64,000 nucleotides of DNA, from NCBI GenBank assembly GCA_902595145.1, contig CACJOU010000002.1:1-64000 (forward strand), in the 5' to 3' direction. Position 1 is the stretch's first letter, and the number at the start of each line of letters is the position of its first letter. Below the pieces are notes generated by a model, which saw nothing but the letters and a program-made list of their open reading frames with translations, had not been told where the DNA came from and made no database searches. The stretch comes from an uncultured SAR116 cluster alpha proteobacterium. Lineage in GTDB: Bacteria; Pseudomonadota; Alphaproteobacteria; Puniceispirillales; Marisalimonadaceae. The position numbers were made by a program, and so were the translations under genes. Shown piece after piece: positions 23,205-32,427 of the stretch.

Positions 23205-23504
23205 TTAAAATATGTCCTTATAAAATTCACTTTCATCCATATGTTTTGGATTTTTATTTCCCGTGAATGCTTGTATTTTTTTTATTAAAGTTTCAATTTC
23301 TATCTTTGAAAAATTGATTTTAGTCCATTTATTATTTTTAATTACTTCAGTCTTAATACCAGGAAGATCAACAGGTAATTTAGCTCTATTAAAAATTGTA
23401 CATGAGTAGGAGCTTTTATCTTGAGAAGCAGTGAAAGAAATTACATAATAATTATAATCAAGTTGACAAATCCCTCTAATAAACTTTAATTCTTTAAATT
23501 TCAT
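23205..23504 (-). CDS. small hypothetical protein
   Basis: 99 residues without signal peptide or membrane helix. The first half is beta-rich (FIRGICQLDYNYYVISFTAS) and the second half helical, with KNPKHMDESEFYKDIF at the end. Downstream on the minus strand of the secreted protein gene 23577-23948, with 72 bases between them. No family recognised. Confidence 0.5.
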   Translation of the reverse strand: MKFKELKFIRGICQLDYNYYVISFTASQDKSSYSCTIFNRAKLPVDLPGIKTEVIKNNKWTKINFSKIEIETLIKKIQAFTGNKNPKHMDESEFYKDIF

Positions 23505-23576
23505 TTTTATATTATGTTAAATTTTCTACATTCATATTTTAAGTTGAGATTTTTACAATTTTATTTGTTAATTGTT

Positions 23577-23948
23577 TTAAATTAACACACACGATAATTC
23601 TTCAGGTAATTTATTTAATTTTATAGTTCCTTTACTCAATAAGACTGGTTTCAATTTAAGAGTATTTTTATCATAATGCCAGGCAAAATCTACTCCAAGG
23701 TAAGCATATTTATCTTCAAATAAGATAAATGTATCTTTTTTTTGACCAACCACCTCCCCAATTTCAATAAAATTGTTTTTTATCTTTTTGAACACCGTTG
23801 TGTACAGTTCGTTATCTTTATTTATCTTAAAATCTAAAATTGTGATGTCATCTAAGCTTTTGCATTTTATAAAAAGAGGTTTTTCCTCAGCTTTAACTAA
23901 TTTAATGATTAGAAATGATAAGAATAACAAAATCCAAAGAAATTTCAT
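23577..23948 (-). CDS. small secreted protein, paralogue of 17032-17418
   Basis: About 123 residues from ATG 23948, which gives a good signal peptide (MKFLWILLFLSFLIIKLVKAEE); an in-frame ATG at 24008 would put a non-signal stretch before it. The mature protein has two cysteines (FIKCKS near the start, LSCVLI at the end). The core GEVVGQKKDTFILFED, DFAWHYD, LKLKPVLL matches the other copy. Likely periplasmic; function unknown. Confidence 0.65.
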   Translation of the reverse strand: MKFLWILLFLSFLIIKLVKAEEKPLFIKCKSLDDITILDFKINKDNELYTTVFKKIKNNFIEIGEVVGQKKDTFILFEDKYAYLGVDFAWHYDKNTLKLKPVLLSKGTIKLNKLPEELSCVLI

Positions 23949-24085
23949 GCTTGATAACCGAATATAACCTAACCTAGAAAAAATACTAAACTTTTTAAAT
24001 ATAAACAATTTTATTTGATTAATTAATCATAAATTAGTTAAATTGCATCATTATTAATCTTTAATTCAGAGAATGATATTTTAAA

Positions 24086-24250
24086 ATGAATACTAAGCTT
24101 CCTTGCCCATACTGTTCAAGTAAAAAGGGGTATGTATATATCCATTCACATTATCAATGTCTTGAATGCAAGAGGGTTGTTGATGATTGTTGTAGTGGAG
24201 AAATCATAAGCTGTAATTCTCAAAAAGAACTCCAACAAGATACCCAATAA
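24086..24250 (+). CDS. 54-residue zinc-ribbon protein
   Basis: ATG 24086 to TAA 24248. CPYC (7-10) and CLEC (25-28) make a zinc ribbon, followed by DDCCSGE and a further Cys. The regular CxxC pairs and the spacing of 14 residues support a real gene. The rest of the gap to 24467 is AT-rich and empty apart from a 20-codon frame without ribosome site. Confidence 0.65.
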   Translation: MNTKLPCPYCSSKKGYVYIHSHYQCLECKRVVDDCCSGEIISCNSQKELQQDTQ

Positions 24251-24467
24251 AAAATTTTAAAACTTATCGATTATCTATAATATTGGTAAAAATAGATATT
24301 TATGTTAGCTGATATTCTATCGCTTTTAGTAAGATTTTTTGGAAAAAATTTTAGAAAATTGTAGATAGATAATAAATTAATAATTTTAATAAAGCTAGAT
24401 GTTTCTATTGTGTCGACTTTAAATATTACTTAATGATAAGATCTTCAAAATTTACTGGAGTTAAGGT

Positions 24468-25115
24468 ATGACTGATTTAACAAGCCGTCTTTCAAAATGT
24501 TATGCTAGTGCTATTCATGACGTACTAAGAGAAAAGGGGTATGGAAATTGTGTCCTTCCACCTGAAATACAAGCTTTAGAAAGGGGTCAAAAGCTATTTG
24601 GAGAAATTTACACAGTATCTGGCCATGTAGACAAAACACTATCTAGACACGAATCTCTTCTTTTATGGTCTCAAGTTTTATCAAAGGTTCCAAATGATAA
24701 AGTTATTGTTTGTCAACCAAACGCACATTCAATTGCACTTATGGGAGAATTATCTGCACGAGCATTAATGGTAAAAGGGACTAAAGGTTATTTAATGGAT
24801 GGGCATTGTAGGGACGTTGAAGAAATTATAGATGCTAATTTTCCAGTTTTTTGCAGGTTGTCAACTCCTGCTGATATCGTAGAAAGATGGAAATATAACT
24901 CTCTTGGACAACCTGTCACTATAGGAAGCGTCACGATATGTTCAGGTGACTTTATTATAGCTGATATGGATGTAGCTGTAATAATACCTCAAAATGTAGC
25001 AGAAGAAGTAATACAAAAGACCGAAGAAGTTATGGCTACTGAAAGTGAAATGAGAAAAGCTATATTAGATGGTATGGACCCTGAACAAGCTTATCTAAAA
25101 TTTAGAAAATTTTAG
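24468..25115 (+). CDS. RraA-like / HMG-aldolase-fold protein
   Basis: 215 residues. The family signature G-x(3)-DG-x(2)-RD is present as GYLMDGHCRDVEEI (about 107-120), with Asp-Arg-Asp for metal/pyruvate binding, and GDFIIADMDVAVIIP is the usual C-terminal block. Members are either RNase E inhibitors or 4-hydroxy-4-methyl-2-oxoglutarate/oxaloacetate lyases; the short and catalytic-site-complete form favours a lyase (inference). The MATE gene starts 21 bases later. Confidence 0.85.
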   Translation: MTDLTSRLSKCYASAIHDVLREKGYGNCVLPPEIQALERGQKLFGEIYTVSGHVDKTLSRHESLLLWSQVLSKVPNDKVIVCQPNAHSIALMGELSARALMVKGTKGYLMDGHCRDVEEIIDANFPVFCRLSTPADIVERWKYNSLGQPVTIGSVTICSGDFIIADMDVAVIIPQNVAEEVIQKTEEVMATESEMRKAILDGMDPEQAYLKFRKF

Positions 25116-25136
25116 TTTCTTTTTGGTCTAAATTAT

Positions 25137-26453
25137 ATGATTATTAACAGAAGAAATATTTGGTCATTATCTTGGCCATTGATAATTGCAAATTTCACCA
25201 TCCCCTTAGTTGGCCTTACCGATACCATAATTATGGGTCATATGCCTGAAAGCACTTATATTGCAGCAATTGCACTTGGGGGTATAGTATTCAACTTTAT
25301 GTATGCAGGACTAAATTTTCTAAGGATGGGAACTACTGGAATAGTATCTCAAAAACTAGGTTCTAAAGACTTCGATGAAGTATTGTTAAGTTTGTTAAGA
25401 CCATTATTTATAGCCCTTTTAATTGGAATAATTTTATTTTTATCAAAAGAATTTCTGTTCAATTTATCAGTTTATTTTTTAACTCCTGAGGAAAAACTAC
25501 AAATATTGTATAAAGAATATCTCTTTGTAAGAATGATTGGCTTGCCGGCTGGGTTGCTAAATATAGTATTTTTAGGTTGGTTTTTTGGAATGCAAAAAAC
25601 AAGAGCAGTCATGATTCAGCTTATCACTATAAATGTTATTAATGTAATTTGTTCTTTATATTTAGCAGTTATTTTAGATTATGGCATTTTTGGTGTTGCG
25701 CTAGGTAGTGTGTTAGCACAATTTTCTGGACTTTTTATATCAATTATAATTTTTTCATATTCAATAAAAAAATTAAATTTAGAAACTTTAAATTTTAAAA
25801 AGTTTAAGAATATATCAAGCTTTCTTAAATTATTTTCCATTAGCAAAGATTTATTTATAAGGACAATGCTGATGGTTGCAGTACAAGCATATGTGATCAA
25901 AAAAGCAGGTCTGATTGGTGTTGATGAGCTTGCTACAATTGAAATTTTATTAGTAATTTTTAGTTTATCATCATACTCGTTAGATGCATTTGCACATTCT
26001 GCAGAGTCTTGTGTAGGTGTTTCTATTGGATCTCAAAATAAAAAAAATATTTATAAAGCCATAAGAATCACTACTGAATTTGCTTTGTTTTTTTCAATAT
26101 TTATTGGTATTATTCTGTACATTTTTGAGTTTTATCTAATTTCTATTTTCACTGATATAAGCGTATTAAGAGATTTAACATTAGGATTATGGGGATTAGT
26201 TATTATTACACCATTTATATCTATGTCAGCTTTTCAATTGGATGGAATTTTTATTGGCTCAACATTAGCTAAAGAAATGCGCAATTGTATAATATTTTCA
26301 TCGTTAATTTTTTTAATTATTTTAGAATTTTGGTTTGAAAATAATTTAGATTTAAAAGAGTTATATTCTTCTTTTCTTTTATTTTTAATTTCAAGGGGAG
26401 TTTTTTTAACGATTTATTTACCTCGTGTTTTCAAATTGGTTAAAATTGATTAA
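25137..26453 (+). CDS. MATE family efflux transporter (DinF-like)
   Basis: 438 residues with twelve membrane helices. The start IWSLSWPLIIANFTIPLVGLTDT is the typical first MATE helix; GTTGIVSQKLG and AHSAESCVG belong to the family's repeated halves. It exports cationic organic compounds in exchange for Na+ or H+. Possibly co-transcribed with the RraA-like gene and the next membrane protein. Confidence 0.88.
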   Translation: MIINRRNIWSLSWPLIIANFTIPLVGLTDTIIMGHMPESTYIAAIALGGIVFNFMYAGLNFLRMGTTGIVSQKLGSKDFDEVLLSLLRPLFIALLIGIILFLSKEFLFNLSVYFLTPEEKLQILYKEYLFVRMIGLPAGLLNIVFLGWFFGMQKTRAVMIQLITINVINVICSLYLAVILDYGIFGVALGSVLAQFSGLFISIIIFSYSIKKLNLETLNFKKFKNISSFLKLFSISKDLFIRTMLMVAVQAYVIKKAGLIGVDELATIEILLVIFSLSSYSLDAFAHSAESCVGVSIGSQNKKNIYKAIRITTEFALFFSIFIGIILYIFEFYLISIFTDISVLRDLTLGLWGLVIITPFISMSAFQLDGIFIGSTLAKEMRNCIIFSSLIFLIILEFWFENNLDLKELYSSFLLFLISRGVFLTIYLPRVFKLVKID

Positions 26454-26462
26454 GGTTTATTA

Positions 26463-26903
26463 ATGAATAATGAAAAAGTAGAAACTAATAAAATATTTTT
26501 TAGAAGAATTATTTTATTAATGGTTTTTATAGTAATATTGACAGGGTTTATTCCAAGTGTTTTTGATTTTGAAAAATATTATGGGATTAGTCGTTTCATA
26601 AATCCAGGTTATACATCAGTATTATTAAAGGGTAAGTTTGAATTATATTCTACAATATTCATGTCTTTTTTTTCACTAATTAGTTTGATTTTAATATATT
26701 TTTTTATACCAATTGGGAAATACTTTTTCTTAATATATTTTTGTACGAATATTTTTTTAATCATGTTAGGTGGTGATATTATCAATTATGGTTTTTTATA
26801 TCCTTTAGAATGGTTAAAAAACGTAACTGAAGCTCTTTTGTTATATCAAATGTTTATAGGAGCAAATAAAGAAAATTTTCGAATAAGAAAATTTAAAAGT
26901 TAA
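26463..26903 (+). CDS. hypothetical membrane protein
   Basis: 146 residues with about four hydrophobic segments (14-34, 58-80, 86-104 and 108-125) and a basic end. Nine bases after the MATE gene with the start ATG 26463 behind a short AAGG. No family recognised. Confidence 0.6.
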   Translation: MNNEKVETNKIFFRRIILLMVFIVILTGFIPSVFDFEKYYGISRFINPGYTSVLLKGKFELYSTIFMSFFSLISLILIYFFIPIGKYFFLIYFCTNIFLIMLGGDIINYGFLYPLEWLKNVTEALLLYQMFIGANKENFRIRKFKS

Positions 26904-26942
26904 TTTTTATATAACAAATTCAATTGCATCAACTTGTATAAA

Positions 26943-28445
26943 TTATATAAAAGTTTTCTTTTCAATGAAATGTTTTGCCTTTTCAAATATCATCTTTTTT
27001 CTATTCTCATTCATTCTTTCTAATGATTTAACTAATATTGCAAGTCTTGGATTGCTTTTAAAAAAAGATATATTATTGCTCATAAACATCCAATATAATC
27101 CATCTACAATATCACACCACTCATCTTTTTTATAATTACTCATTTTTAAAATATAGTTGGAGCCACATGAATAAGGTTTCGTTGCAAATATTCCACCGTC
27201 TGCGAATGTACCCATTCCATAAACGTTAGGTACCATTACCCAGTCAGAGGAATCTACAAACATTTCCATAAACCATTTGTATATTTCATTAGGATCTATT
27301 TTTGAGAGATTCATTATATTACAAATTATCATTAATCTTGGTATGTGGTGTGTGTAACCATATTTTATACAATCTTTTATTGCATCATCTAAAGGTGCGA
27401 TACCAGTAGTACCTTCATACCAATCTGTAGTTAATTTTCGATCATGTTTCCAAAAATTAGAATTTTGTTCCTCTTTCCCTTTATAATGGTATATACCTCT
27501 AATAAATTCTCTCCATCCAATAATTTGCCGAATGAAACCCTCTAAGGAATTGATAGGAATTGAATTTAACTTCGCATAGTCTAAGGCTTTTTGAATGACT
27601 TCATTAGGTGTTAAAAGGCCCATATTAAGTATTGGACTAATTGCGCTATGAAAAAGAAAATTGTTTTCTGAAATTATAGCATCTTCGTAATTTCCAAAAT
27701 CAAAAAACTTTTCTTTGAAAAAAATATCTAACCATTTTAATGAATCTTCTCTGTTAGTTGGCATCCACAAGTTATCTGTTATACCTGGATGATCTTTAAA
27801 TTTTAAATTAATAATTGATTTTAAATTATTGATATTATTATTTAACTTTTTATCATGAATTTTTGGTAATAAAGTATTTTTAGGAATTTTTTTTCTATTC
27901 TCTTCATCATAGGACCATTTTCCTCCAATTGGTTTATTATTCTCATCAATAAGAATATTCATTTTAGTTCTTATTTTTTGATAAAAACTTGCCATGCGTA
28001 TTAGCTTTTTTTGTTCATTCGCAAACTCAAAAAAATTATCTCTTGAAGTTAGAAACATAGGGCTTTGAAATAATTCATAATCAATATGTTTTTGATTTAT
28101 AAATTTGATAATTTTATCTTCAAAATCACTGTCTTCAATTTCAAAATATTTTAATTTTTCGATATCATGATCTTTAATCACTTTAAGTAACTTATCTTCA
28201 TATTTATCATGAAAACTTTCTTCATCAATTGAATGATAAAATACAGTGTAACCATTCTTAATAAGATTGTCCCTATACTGCCTCATTGACCACAAAAACA
28301 TTAAAATTTTTAATTTATGATGTTTATGATTTGTAGTTAAGCCAAAATCTTCAGCCATAAAAATTTTGTTAACTTTAGTCTTTTTTATATATTCAATTGG
28401 AAATAATTGATTACCTAAAATAAGTAATATTTCTTTATCAGACAT
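26943..28445 (-). CDS. photolyase/cryptochrome-related protein (DPRP family)
   Basis: About 500 residues from ATG 28445; upstream in-frame ATGs would overlap the neighbouring gene's stop. An N-terminal Rossmann-like half (LLILGNQLFP, MRQYRDNLI) is followed by the FAD-binding helical half: GFIRQIIGWREF, NFWKHDRKLTTDWY, THHIPRLMIICNIMNL, GMGTFADGG and SCGSNYILKMSNYKK. These are hallmarks of the bacterial FeS-type (6-4) photolyase family. Of its four cluster cysteines, the one before KYGYTHH and the last are placed plausibly, but the CxxC after MSNY is replaced by KKDE, so a 4Fe-4S cluster is unlikely. Probably DNA repair or blue-light sensing. Confidence 0.82.
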   Translation of the reverse strand: MSDKEILLILGNQLFPIEYIKKTKVNKIFMAEDFGLTTNHKHHKLKILMFLWSMRQYRDNLIKNGYTVFYHSIDEESFHDKYEDKLLKVIKDHDIEKLKYFEIEDSDFEDKIIKFINQKHIDYELFQSPMFLTSRDNFFEFANEQKKLIRMASFYQKIRTKMNILIDENNKPIGGKWSYDEENRKKIPKNTLLPKIHDKKLNNNINNLKSIINLKFKDHPGITDNLWMPTNREDSLKWLDIFFKEKFFDFGNYEDAIISENNFLFHSAISPILNMGLLTPNEVIQKALDYAKLNSIPINSLEGFIRQIIGWREFIRGIYHYKGKEEQNSNFWKHDRKLTTDWYEGTTGIAPLDDAIKDCIKYGYTHHIPRLMIICNIMNLSKIDPNEIYKWFMEMFVDSSDWVMVPNVYGMGTFADGGIFATKPYSCGSNYILKMSNYKKDEWCDIVDGLYWMFMSNNISFFKSNPRLAILVKSLERMNENRKKMIFEKAKHFIEKKTFI

Positions 28446-28449
28446 ATAT

Positions 28450-29625
28450 TTACTCATAAACACTTATATTAGAAGTGTTTGCTTTTATAAAGTCCCAATC
28501 ATATTTAACTCCTAACCCAATTCCATCAGGCACAGGAACAAAACCATCTTTGTTTATACAATCAATCATATCACTGTAACCGCATATGTATACGGGAGCC
28601 ATTGTATTAGGACAATCAGGACCAACTAAAGCAACTTCGTAAAAGTTTGTGTTTCTAGTTGCTGCCATGACATGTCGATGAGCAGGGCCGCAGGCATGGA
28701 TTTCAACATCTACTCCAAAAGATTCTGCTAAATGAGATATTTTTATTGCTCCAGTTATGCCCATGTCATATTCAGGATCTGATCTTAGAAAGTCAGTTCC
28801 ACCGGCAATAAGAAAATCACATTTGGTTTCTAAACCTCTAATATGCTCAGTTTGTAATAATGGAGTTTTTAACATCTCCCTTAGGCGTTTATGTGAAAAA
28901 GCTGACACACCGCTATCTCTATATGGATCTTCTAACCAAAAGAAATTTGCTTCATCACAAGCTTTGCCAACATAAAGTGCGTCGGCAAAAGTTTTAAGTT
29001 GGCAAGCTGGGTCAAGCATTAATGTCATTTTATCTCCAACTTTTTTTGCTACATGTAAAACATTTTTTGCTTCTTCTTTTGCATCTCCTTCATGCCATCC
29101 ATGTATTTTAAAGGCTTTGTAACCCATATCAAAACATTGCTCAGCAAAATCAGCAAAAGCTTCCTTGCTATCTAAACCGCCATTTCTGTCACCATGATAC
29201 GTGCTTGCATATGCTCTAAGATATTTTCTGTAACTTCCTAGTAATACAGCAATTGAACAATTTAATTTCTTTCCAGCCCAATCCCACAATGCGATATCTA
29301 ATGGGCCATGGCCCATATGATCAAATTGCCTAAGTTCTCTTTTAAAGTCATCGTATATTTTTTCTCTTTCTTCAGCATTATATTCTAATAATTTGGGTGC
29401 CAACATTTTAGCTTGTGCGCAAGCTGCTTTATTGCCTCCCCAGTGAGTGACGTACTCACCTCTACATCCATCCTTAGTTTCTATTACAACCGCAAATTTA
29501 TCCAATTTAATAGTTTGGCCTTTAGAATATCCTACTGCTCCAATTGTGTTTGCATTAGTCAATAAACCCAAATTTATTGCTGAGTGAGTGAATTCGTGTA
29601 TTTCAACTCTTTTAATTTGGTTCAT
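28450..29625 (-). CDS. mandelate racemase / muconate lactonising family enzyme
   Basis: 391 residues, enolase superfamily. N-terminal capping part (1-125), then the barrel. KIHGW (about 173-177) holds the Lys of the second-strand motif (KxH, not KxK); metal ligands follow as LDPAC (Asp), WLEDP (Glu) and QTEHI (Glu). The seventh-strand His is likely in VEIHACGP, near the C-terminal end. Such enzymes dehydrate or epimerise sugar acids. With the alpha-hydroxy-acid oxidase divergent to it, sugar-acid use is a reasonable inference. Confidence 0.85.
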   Translation of the reverse strand: MNQIKRVEIHEFTHSAINLGLLTNANTIGAVGYSKGQTIKLDKFAVVIETKDGCRGEYVTHWGGNKAACAQAKMLAPKLLEYNAEEREKIYDDFKRELRQFDHMGHGPLDIALWDWAGKKLNCSIAVLLGSYRKYLRAYASTYHGDRNGGLDSKEAFADFAEQCFDMGYKAFKIHGWHEGDAKEEAKNVLHVAKKVGDKMTLMLDPACQLKTFADALYVGKACDEANFFWLEDPYRDSGVSAFSHKRLREMLKTPLLQTEHIRGLETKCDFLIAGGTDFLRSDPEYDMGITGAIKISHLAESFGVDVEIHACGPAHRHVMAATRNTNFYEVALVGPDCPNTMAPVYICGYSDMIDCINKDGFVPVPDGIGLGVKYDWDFIKANTSNISVYE

Positions 29626-29750
29626 TTATTTTCCATTTAAAATTTGCATAGACAAAATAAAAAAAACTTATATTTATGTAATACTAGTAAAAATATTAAA
29701 ATTTATTATTTTAAACTAATTACTACAGTATTGCATGTAAAGGAAATTAA

Positions 29751-30899
29751 ATGAATTTAAACGATTGTCATAACTTTCAAGATTTTAGAAAACTTGCTAG
29801 AAAAAAACTTCCTTCACCTATATTTCATTACATAGATGGTGCAGCGGATGATGAAGTTACATATAATAGAAATACTGCCGCTTATAATGATGCTGACTTA
29901 ATACCAAATGTACTTAGAGGTGTTGAAAATGTTGATTTATCTACCACTATTTTTGGAAAAAAATTAGATTTACCCTTTTACTGTGCTCCAACTGCTTTAC
30001 AAAGATTATTTCATTATGATGGAGAAAGAGCTGTTGGGAAAGCAGCACAAAAATTTGGAACTATGTTTGGAGTATCTTCATTAGGTACGGTTAGTGTTGA
30101 AGAGATATCTTCTATTGTTTCTACACCTAAAATGTTTCAATTTTATTTTCATAAAGACAGGGGTCTTAATGACAGTATGCTTGAGAGGGTTAAGGTAGCT
30201 AAATTTGATGTTTTAGCTCTTACTGTTGATACAATTACAGGAGGAAATCGAGAACGAGATCTAAGAACTGGGTTTACATCCCCACCTAGACTAACTCTAG
30301 CTAGCCTATTTAGTTTCGCATCTAAGCCAATGTGGGCAATAAATTATTTAACAAAACCTAAATTTGAATTACCACAATTACAAGATCATGTAAGTGAAGG
30401 TACAAACACAGCAACGTCAATAGGAAATTATTTTTCATCAATGTTAGACCAATCTATGAATTGGAAAGATGCTGAACGTTTATGCTCAAAGTGGGGTGGT
30501 CATTTTGCATTAAAAGGTATAATGAGTGTTGAAGATGCCAAAAAAGCTGTTGATATTGGTTGTACTGGTATAATGGTTTCAAATCATGGTGGTCGACAAT
30601 TAGATGGAGCTAGAGCACCTTTTGATCAATTAGCTGAAATTGTTGATGCTGTAGGAGATAAAATTGATGTAATTTGTGAAGGTGGAATCCAAAGAGGCAC
30701 TCATATATTAAAAGCATTATCAGTAGGAGCAAAAGCTTGTTCTGGTGGAAGGTTATACTTATATGCTTTAGCTGCAGCCGGTCAAAAAGGTGTTGAAAAA
30801 GCTCTAGGTTTATATCGGAGTGAAATAGAAAGAGATATGAAGCTCATGGGTTGCACAAGCATAAAAGAATTAAATAGATCAAATATAAAATTTAGATGA
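29751..30899 (+). CDS. FMN-dependent alpha-hydroxy-acid oxidase/dehydrogenase
   Basis: 382 residues, LldD/glycolate oxidase family. N-terminal FHYIDGAADDE, then CAPTALQRLFHYDGERA, VSSLGTVSVEEI, LTVDTI and the signature SNHGGRQLDGARAP with the catalytic His and FMN-contacting Arg. GGIQRGTHILKAL closes the phosphate site. It oxidises L-lactate, glycolate or a related 2-hydroxy acid; the electron acceptor is unknown. AAAGGA lies seven bases before ATG 29751. Confidence 0.92.
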   Translation: MNLNDCHNFQDFRKLARKKLPSPIFHYIDGAADDEVTYNRNTAAYNDADLIPNVLRGVENVDLSTTIFGKKLDLPFYCAPTALQRLFHYDGERAVGKAAQKFGTMFGVSSLGTVSVEEISSIVSTPKMFQFYFHKDRGLNDSMLERVKVAKFDVLALTVDTITGGNRERDLRTGFTSPPRLTLASLFSFASKPMWAINYLTKPKFELPQLQDHVSEGTNTATSIGNYFSSMLDQSMNWKDAERLCSKWGGHFALKGIMSVEDAKKAVDIGCTGIMVSNHGGRQLDGARAPFDQLAEIVDAVGDKIDVICEGGIQRGTHILKALSVGAKACSGGRLYLYALAAAGQKGVEKALGLYRSEIERDMKLMGCTSIKELNRSNIKFR

Positions 30900-30919
30900 T
30901 AAATTAAATTGGCAAATTA

Positions 30920-31594
30920 TTGAAATCAAATTTGAAACTAATTTCAAAAATTTTTTTGATAACTTCAGTCCCTAAAACTAATTGGAGTTCAAACAAACCT
31001 GATAATGTTAAGCCAAAATTAGAAACTTTTTTTTTTCTATGCTTTGGTTTGTTTTTATTTGGTTTGGGTGAAAGTATATTAGTAATTTCTCAAAATGGCG
31101 TTACACCGTGGACAGTCTTAGCCGAGGGTATTGCAAGTGAATTTGATATTGGTGTAGGTTTATCTACGTTTTATATAAGTTGTGCAGTATTAATTTTATG
31201 GTTCCCATTAAAACTTAAACCTGGATTAGGTACAATCATGAATATAATTATAATCGCATTGACAATGGGAGGTTTGATACCATTAATTCAATTTTTAAAT
31301 GAAATCTTTAATCCCTTGATTTTATCTGTTTTAGGAACATTCATAGTTGCTTTTGGAAGTGGTATTTATTTAATTGCTAACCTTGGGCCAGGGACTAGAG
31401 ATGGTTTAATGACTGGAATTGCTAAAAACTATAACAAACCTATTAGCCTCATTCGTTTCAGCATAGAATTTTTTGTAGTTTTTTTGGGCTGGCTTTTAGG
31501 GGGTACTTTCGGCATTGGAACAATTATCTTTGCAATTTTTATAGGACCATTTATATCACTAAGCCTAAAGTTAGTTCCTATTTTAAAAAAATAA
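30920..31594 (+). CDS. YczE/YitT-like membrane protein
   Basis: 224 residues from TTG 30920. A basic N-terminal part of about 35 residues is followed by five membrane helices. LFGLGESILVISQNGVTPWTVLAEG and NLGPGTRDGLMTGI match the YczE/YyaS family of uncharacterised membrane proteins. 20 bases after the oxidase gene. Convergent with the TSUP gene, six bases apart. Role unknown, perhaps transport. Confidence 0.7.
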   Translation: MKSNLKLISKIFLITSVPKTNWSSNKPDNVKPKLETFFFLCFGLFLFGLGESILVISQNGVTPWTVLAEGIASEFDIGVGLSTFYISCAVLILWFPLKLKPGLGTIMNIIIIALTMGGLIPLIQFLNEIFNPLILSVLGTFIVAFGSGIYLIANLGPGTRDGLMTGIAKNYNKPISLIRFSIEFFVVFLGWLLGGTFGIGTIIFAIFIGPFISLSLKLVPILKK

Positions 31595-31599
31595 TTTAT

Positions 31600-32343
31600 T
31601 TATATTGTTTTAATAAAAAGCATTATACCAAGAATGACTAAAGTTACTAGAATACAGTTTCTAAACTGTTTCTGATTAATTTTATCCCTTATTTTTGTAC
31701 CTATTTGTTGCCCTATCAAAGCTGGTATTATCAATAACAAGCTCATAATAAGATCTTGTTTTGTAGCAAATCCATAATAAATCAATGATCCATATAATGG
31801 AAAAGAACCTATAAAGTACATAGTTGACACTGTTCTTACAAATTTCTCTTTTGGTAAGTCTACTGCAACTAAATAAGCTAACATTGGTGGTCCGTAGACA
31901 GTTGATAATCCTCCTAATATCCCAGATCCAAAGCCAATAAAAGATGTGATTATTCTTTCGTGTTTTTTATTGATATTATTATTGATTTTAAAGCCAAAAC
32001 AATTAATTACAGCTGCAAATATTATTAAAATTGCAATTATTTGGGTAATCGTATTTAAATTTATTTCAAGTATCAGCCGTGCACCTATAATTAGCCCTAC
32101 AACTAGGAATAAAAACATTGGTAAAAACCTATAGCTACTAATACCTTGTTTAAATTTTATTTGTAAAAAATTAGTTAAAAAAATAGGAGCACAAAGTATA
32201 ATCATGGCTGTTGTTACAGGCACTGCGAACGCAATTAACGGCAAAGCTACCATCGGCATCCCAAATCCAATAGTACCTTTAACAAGCCCTCCAGCCATTA
32301 CTGCTAATATTATCACAATTACTACTATTGGATCATTATACAT
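31600..32343 (-). CDS. TauE/SafE (TSUP) family membrane permease
   Basis: 247 residues with about eight membrane helices. GGLVKGTIGFGMPM and GFGSGILGGLSTVYGPP are the paired signatures. It is a close paralogue of the product at 7666-8415 (GISSYRFLPMF, TVSTMYFIGSFPLYGSLIYYG). It probably exports or imports an organic or sulfur-containing anion. Divergent from the nitroreductase gene. Confidence 0.85.
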   Translation of the reverse strand: MYNDPIVVIVIILAVMAGGLVKGTIGFGMPMVALPLIAFAVPVTTAMIILCAPIFLTNFLQIKFKQGISSYRFLPMFLFLVVGLIIGARLILEINLNTITQIIAILIIFAAVINCFGFKINNNINKKHERIITSFIGFGSGILGGLSTVYGPPMLAYLVAVDLPKEKFVRTVSTMYFIGSFPLYGSLIYYGFATKQDLIMSLLLIIPALIGQQIGTKIRDKINQKQFRNCILVTLVILGIMLFIKTI

Positions 32344-32427
32344 TGTTAATCTTTAAAAAGTATGGCATTGATAATAACGTTTGTATTATAACACTTAACA
32401 AGTAAAGCTTTATTTTTGTTTAATTAA

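Noticed and set aside
24302-24364. A 20-codon frame (starting MLADILSLLVRFF)
   Set aside because: No ribosome site and too short to judge; could be chance in AT-rich sequence.
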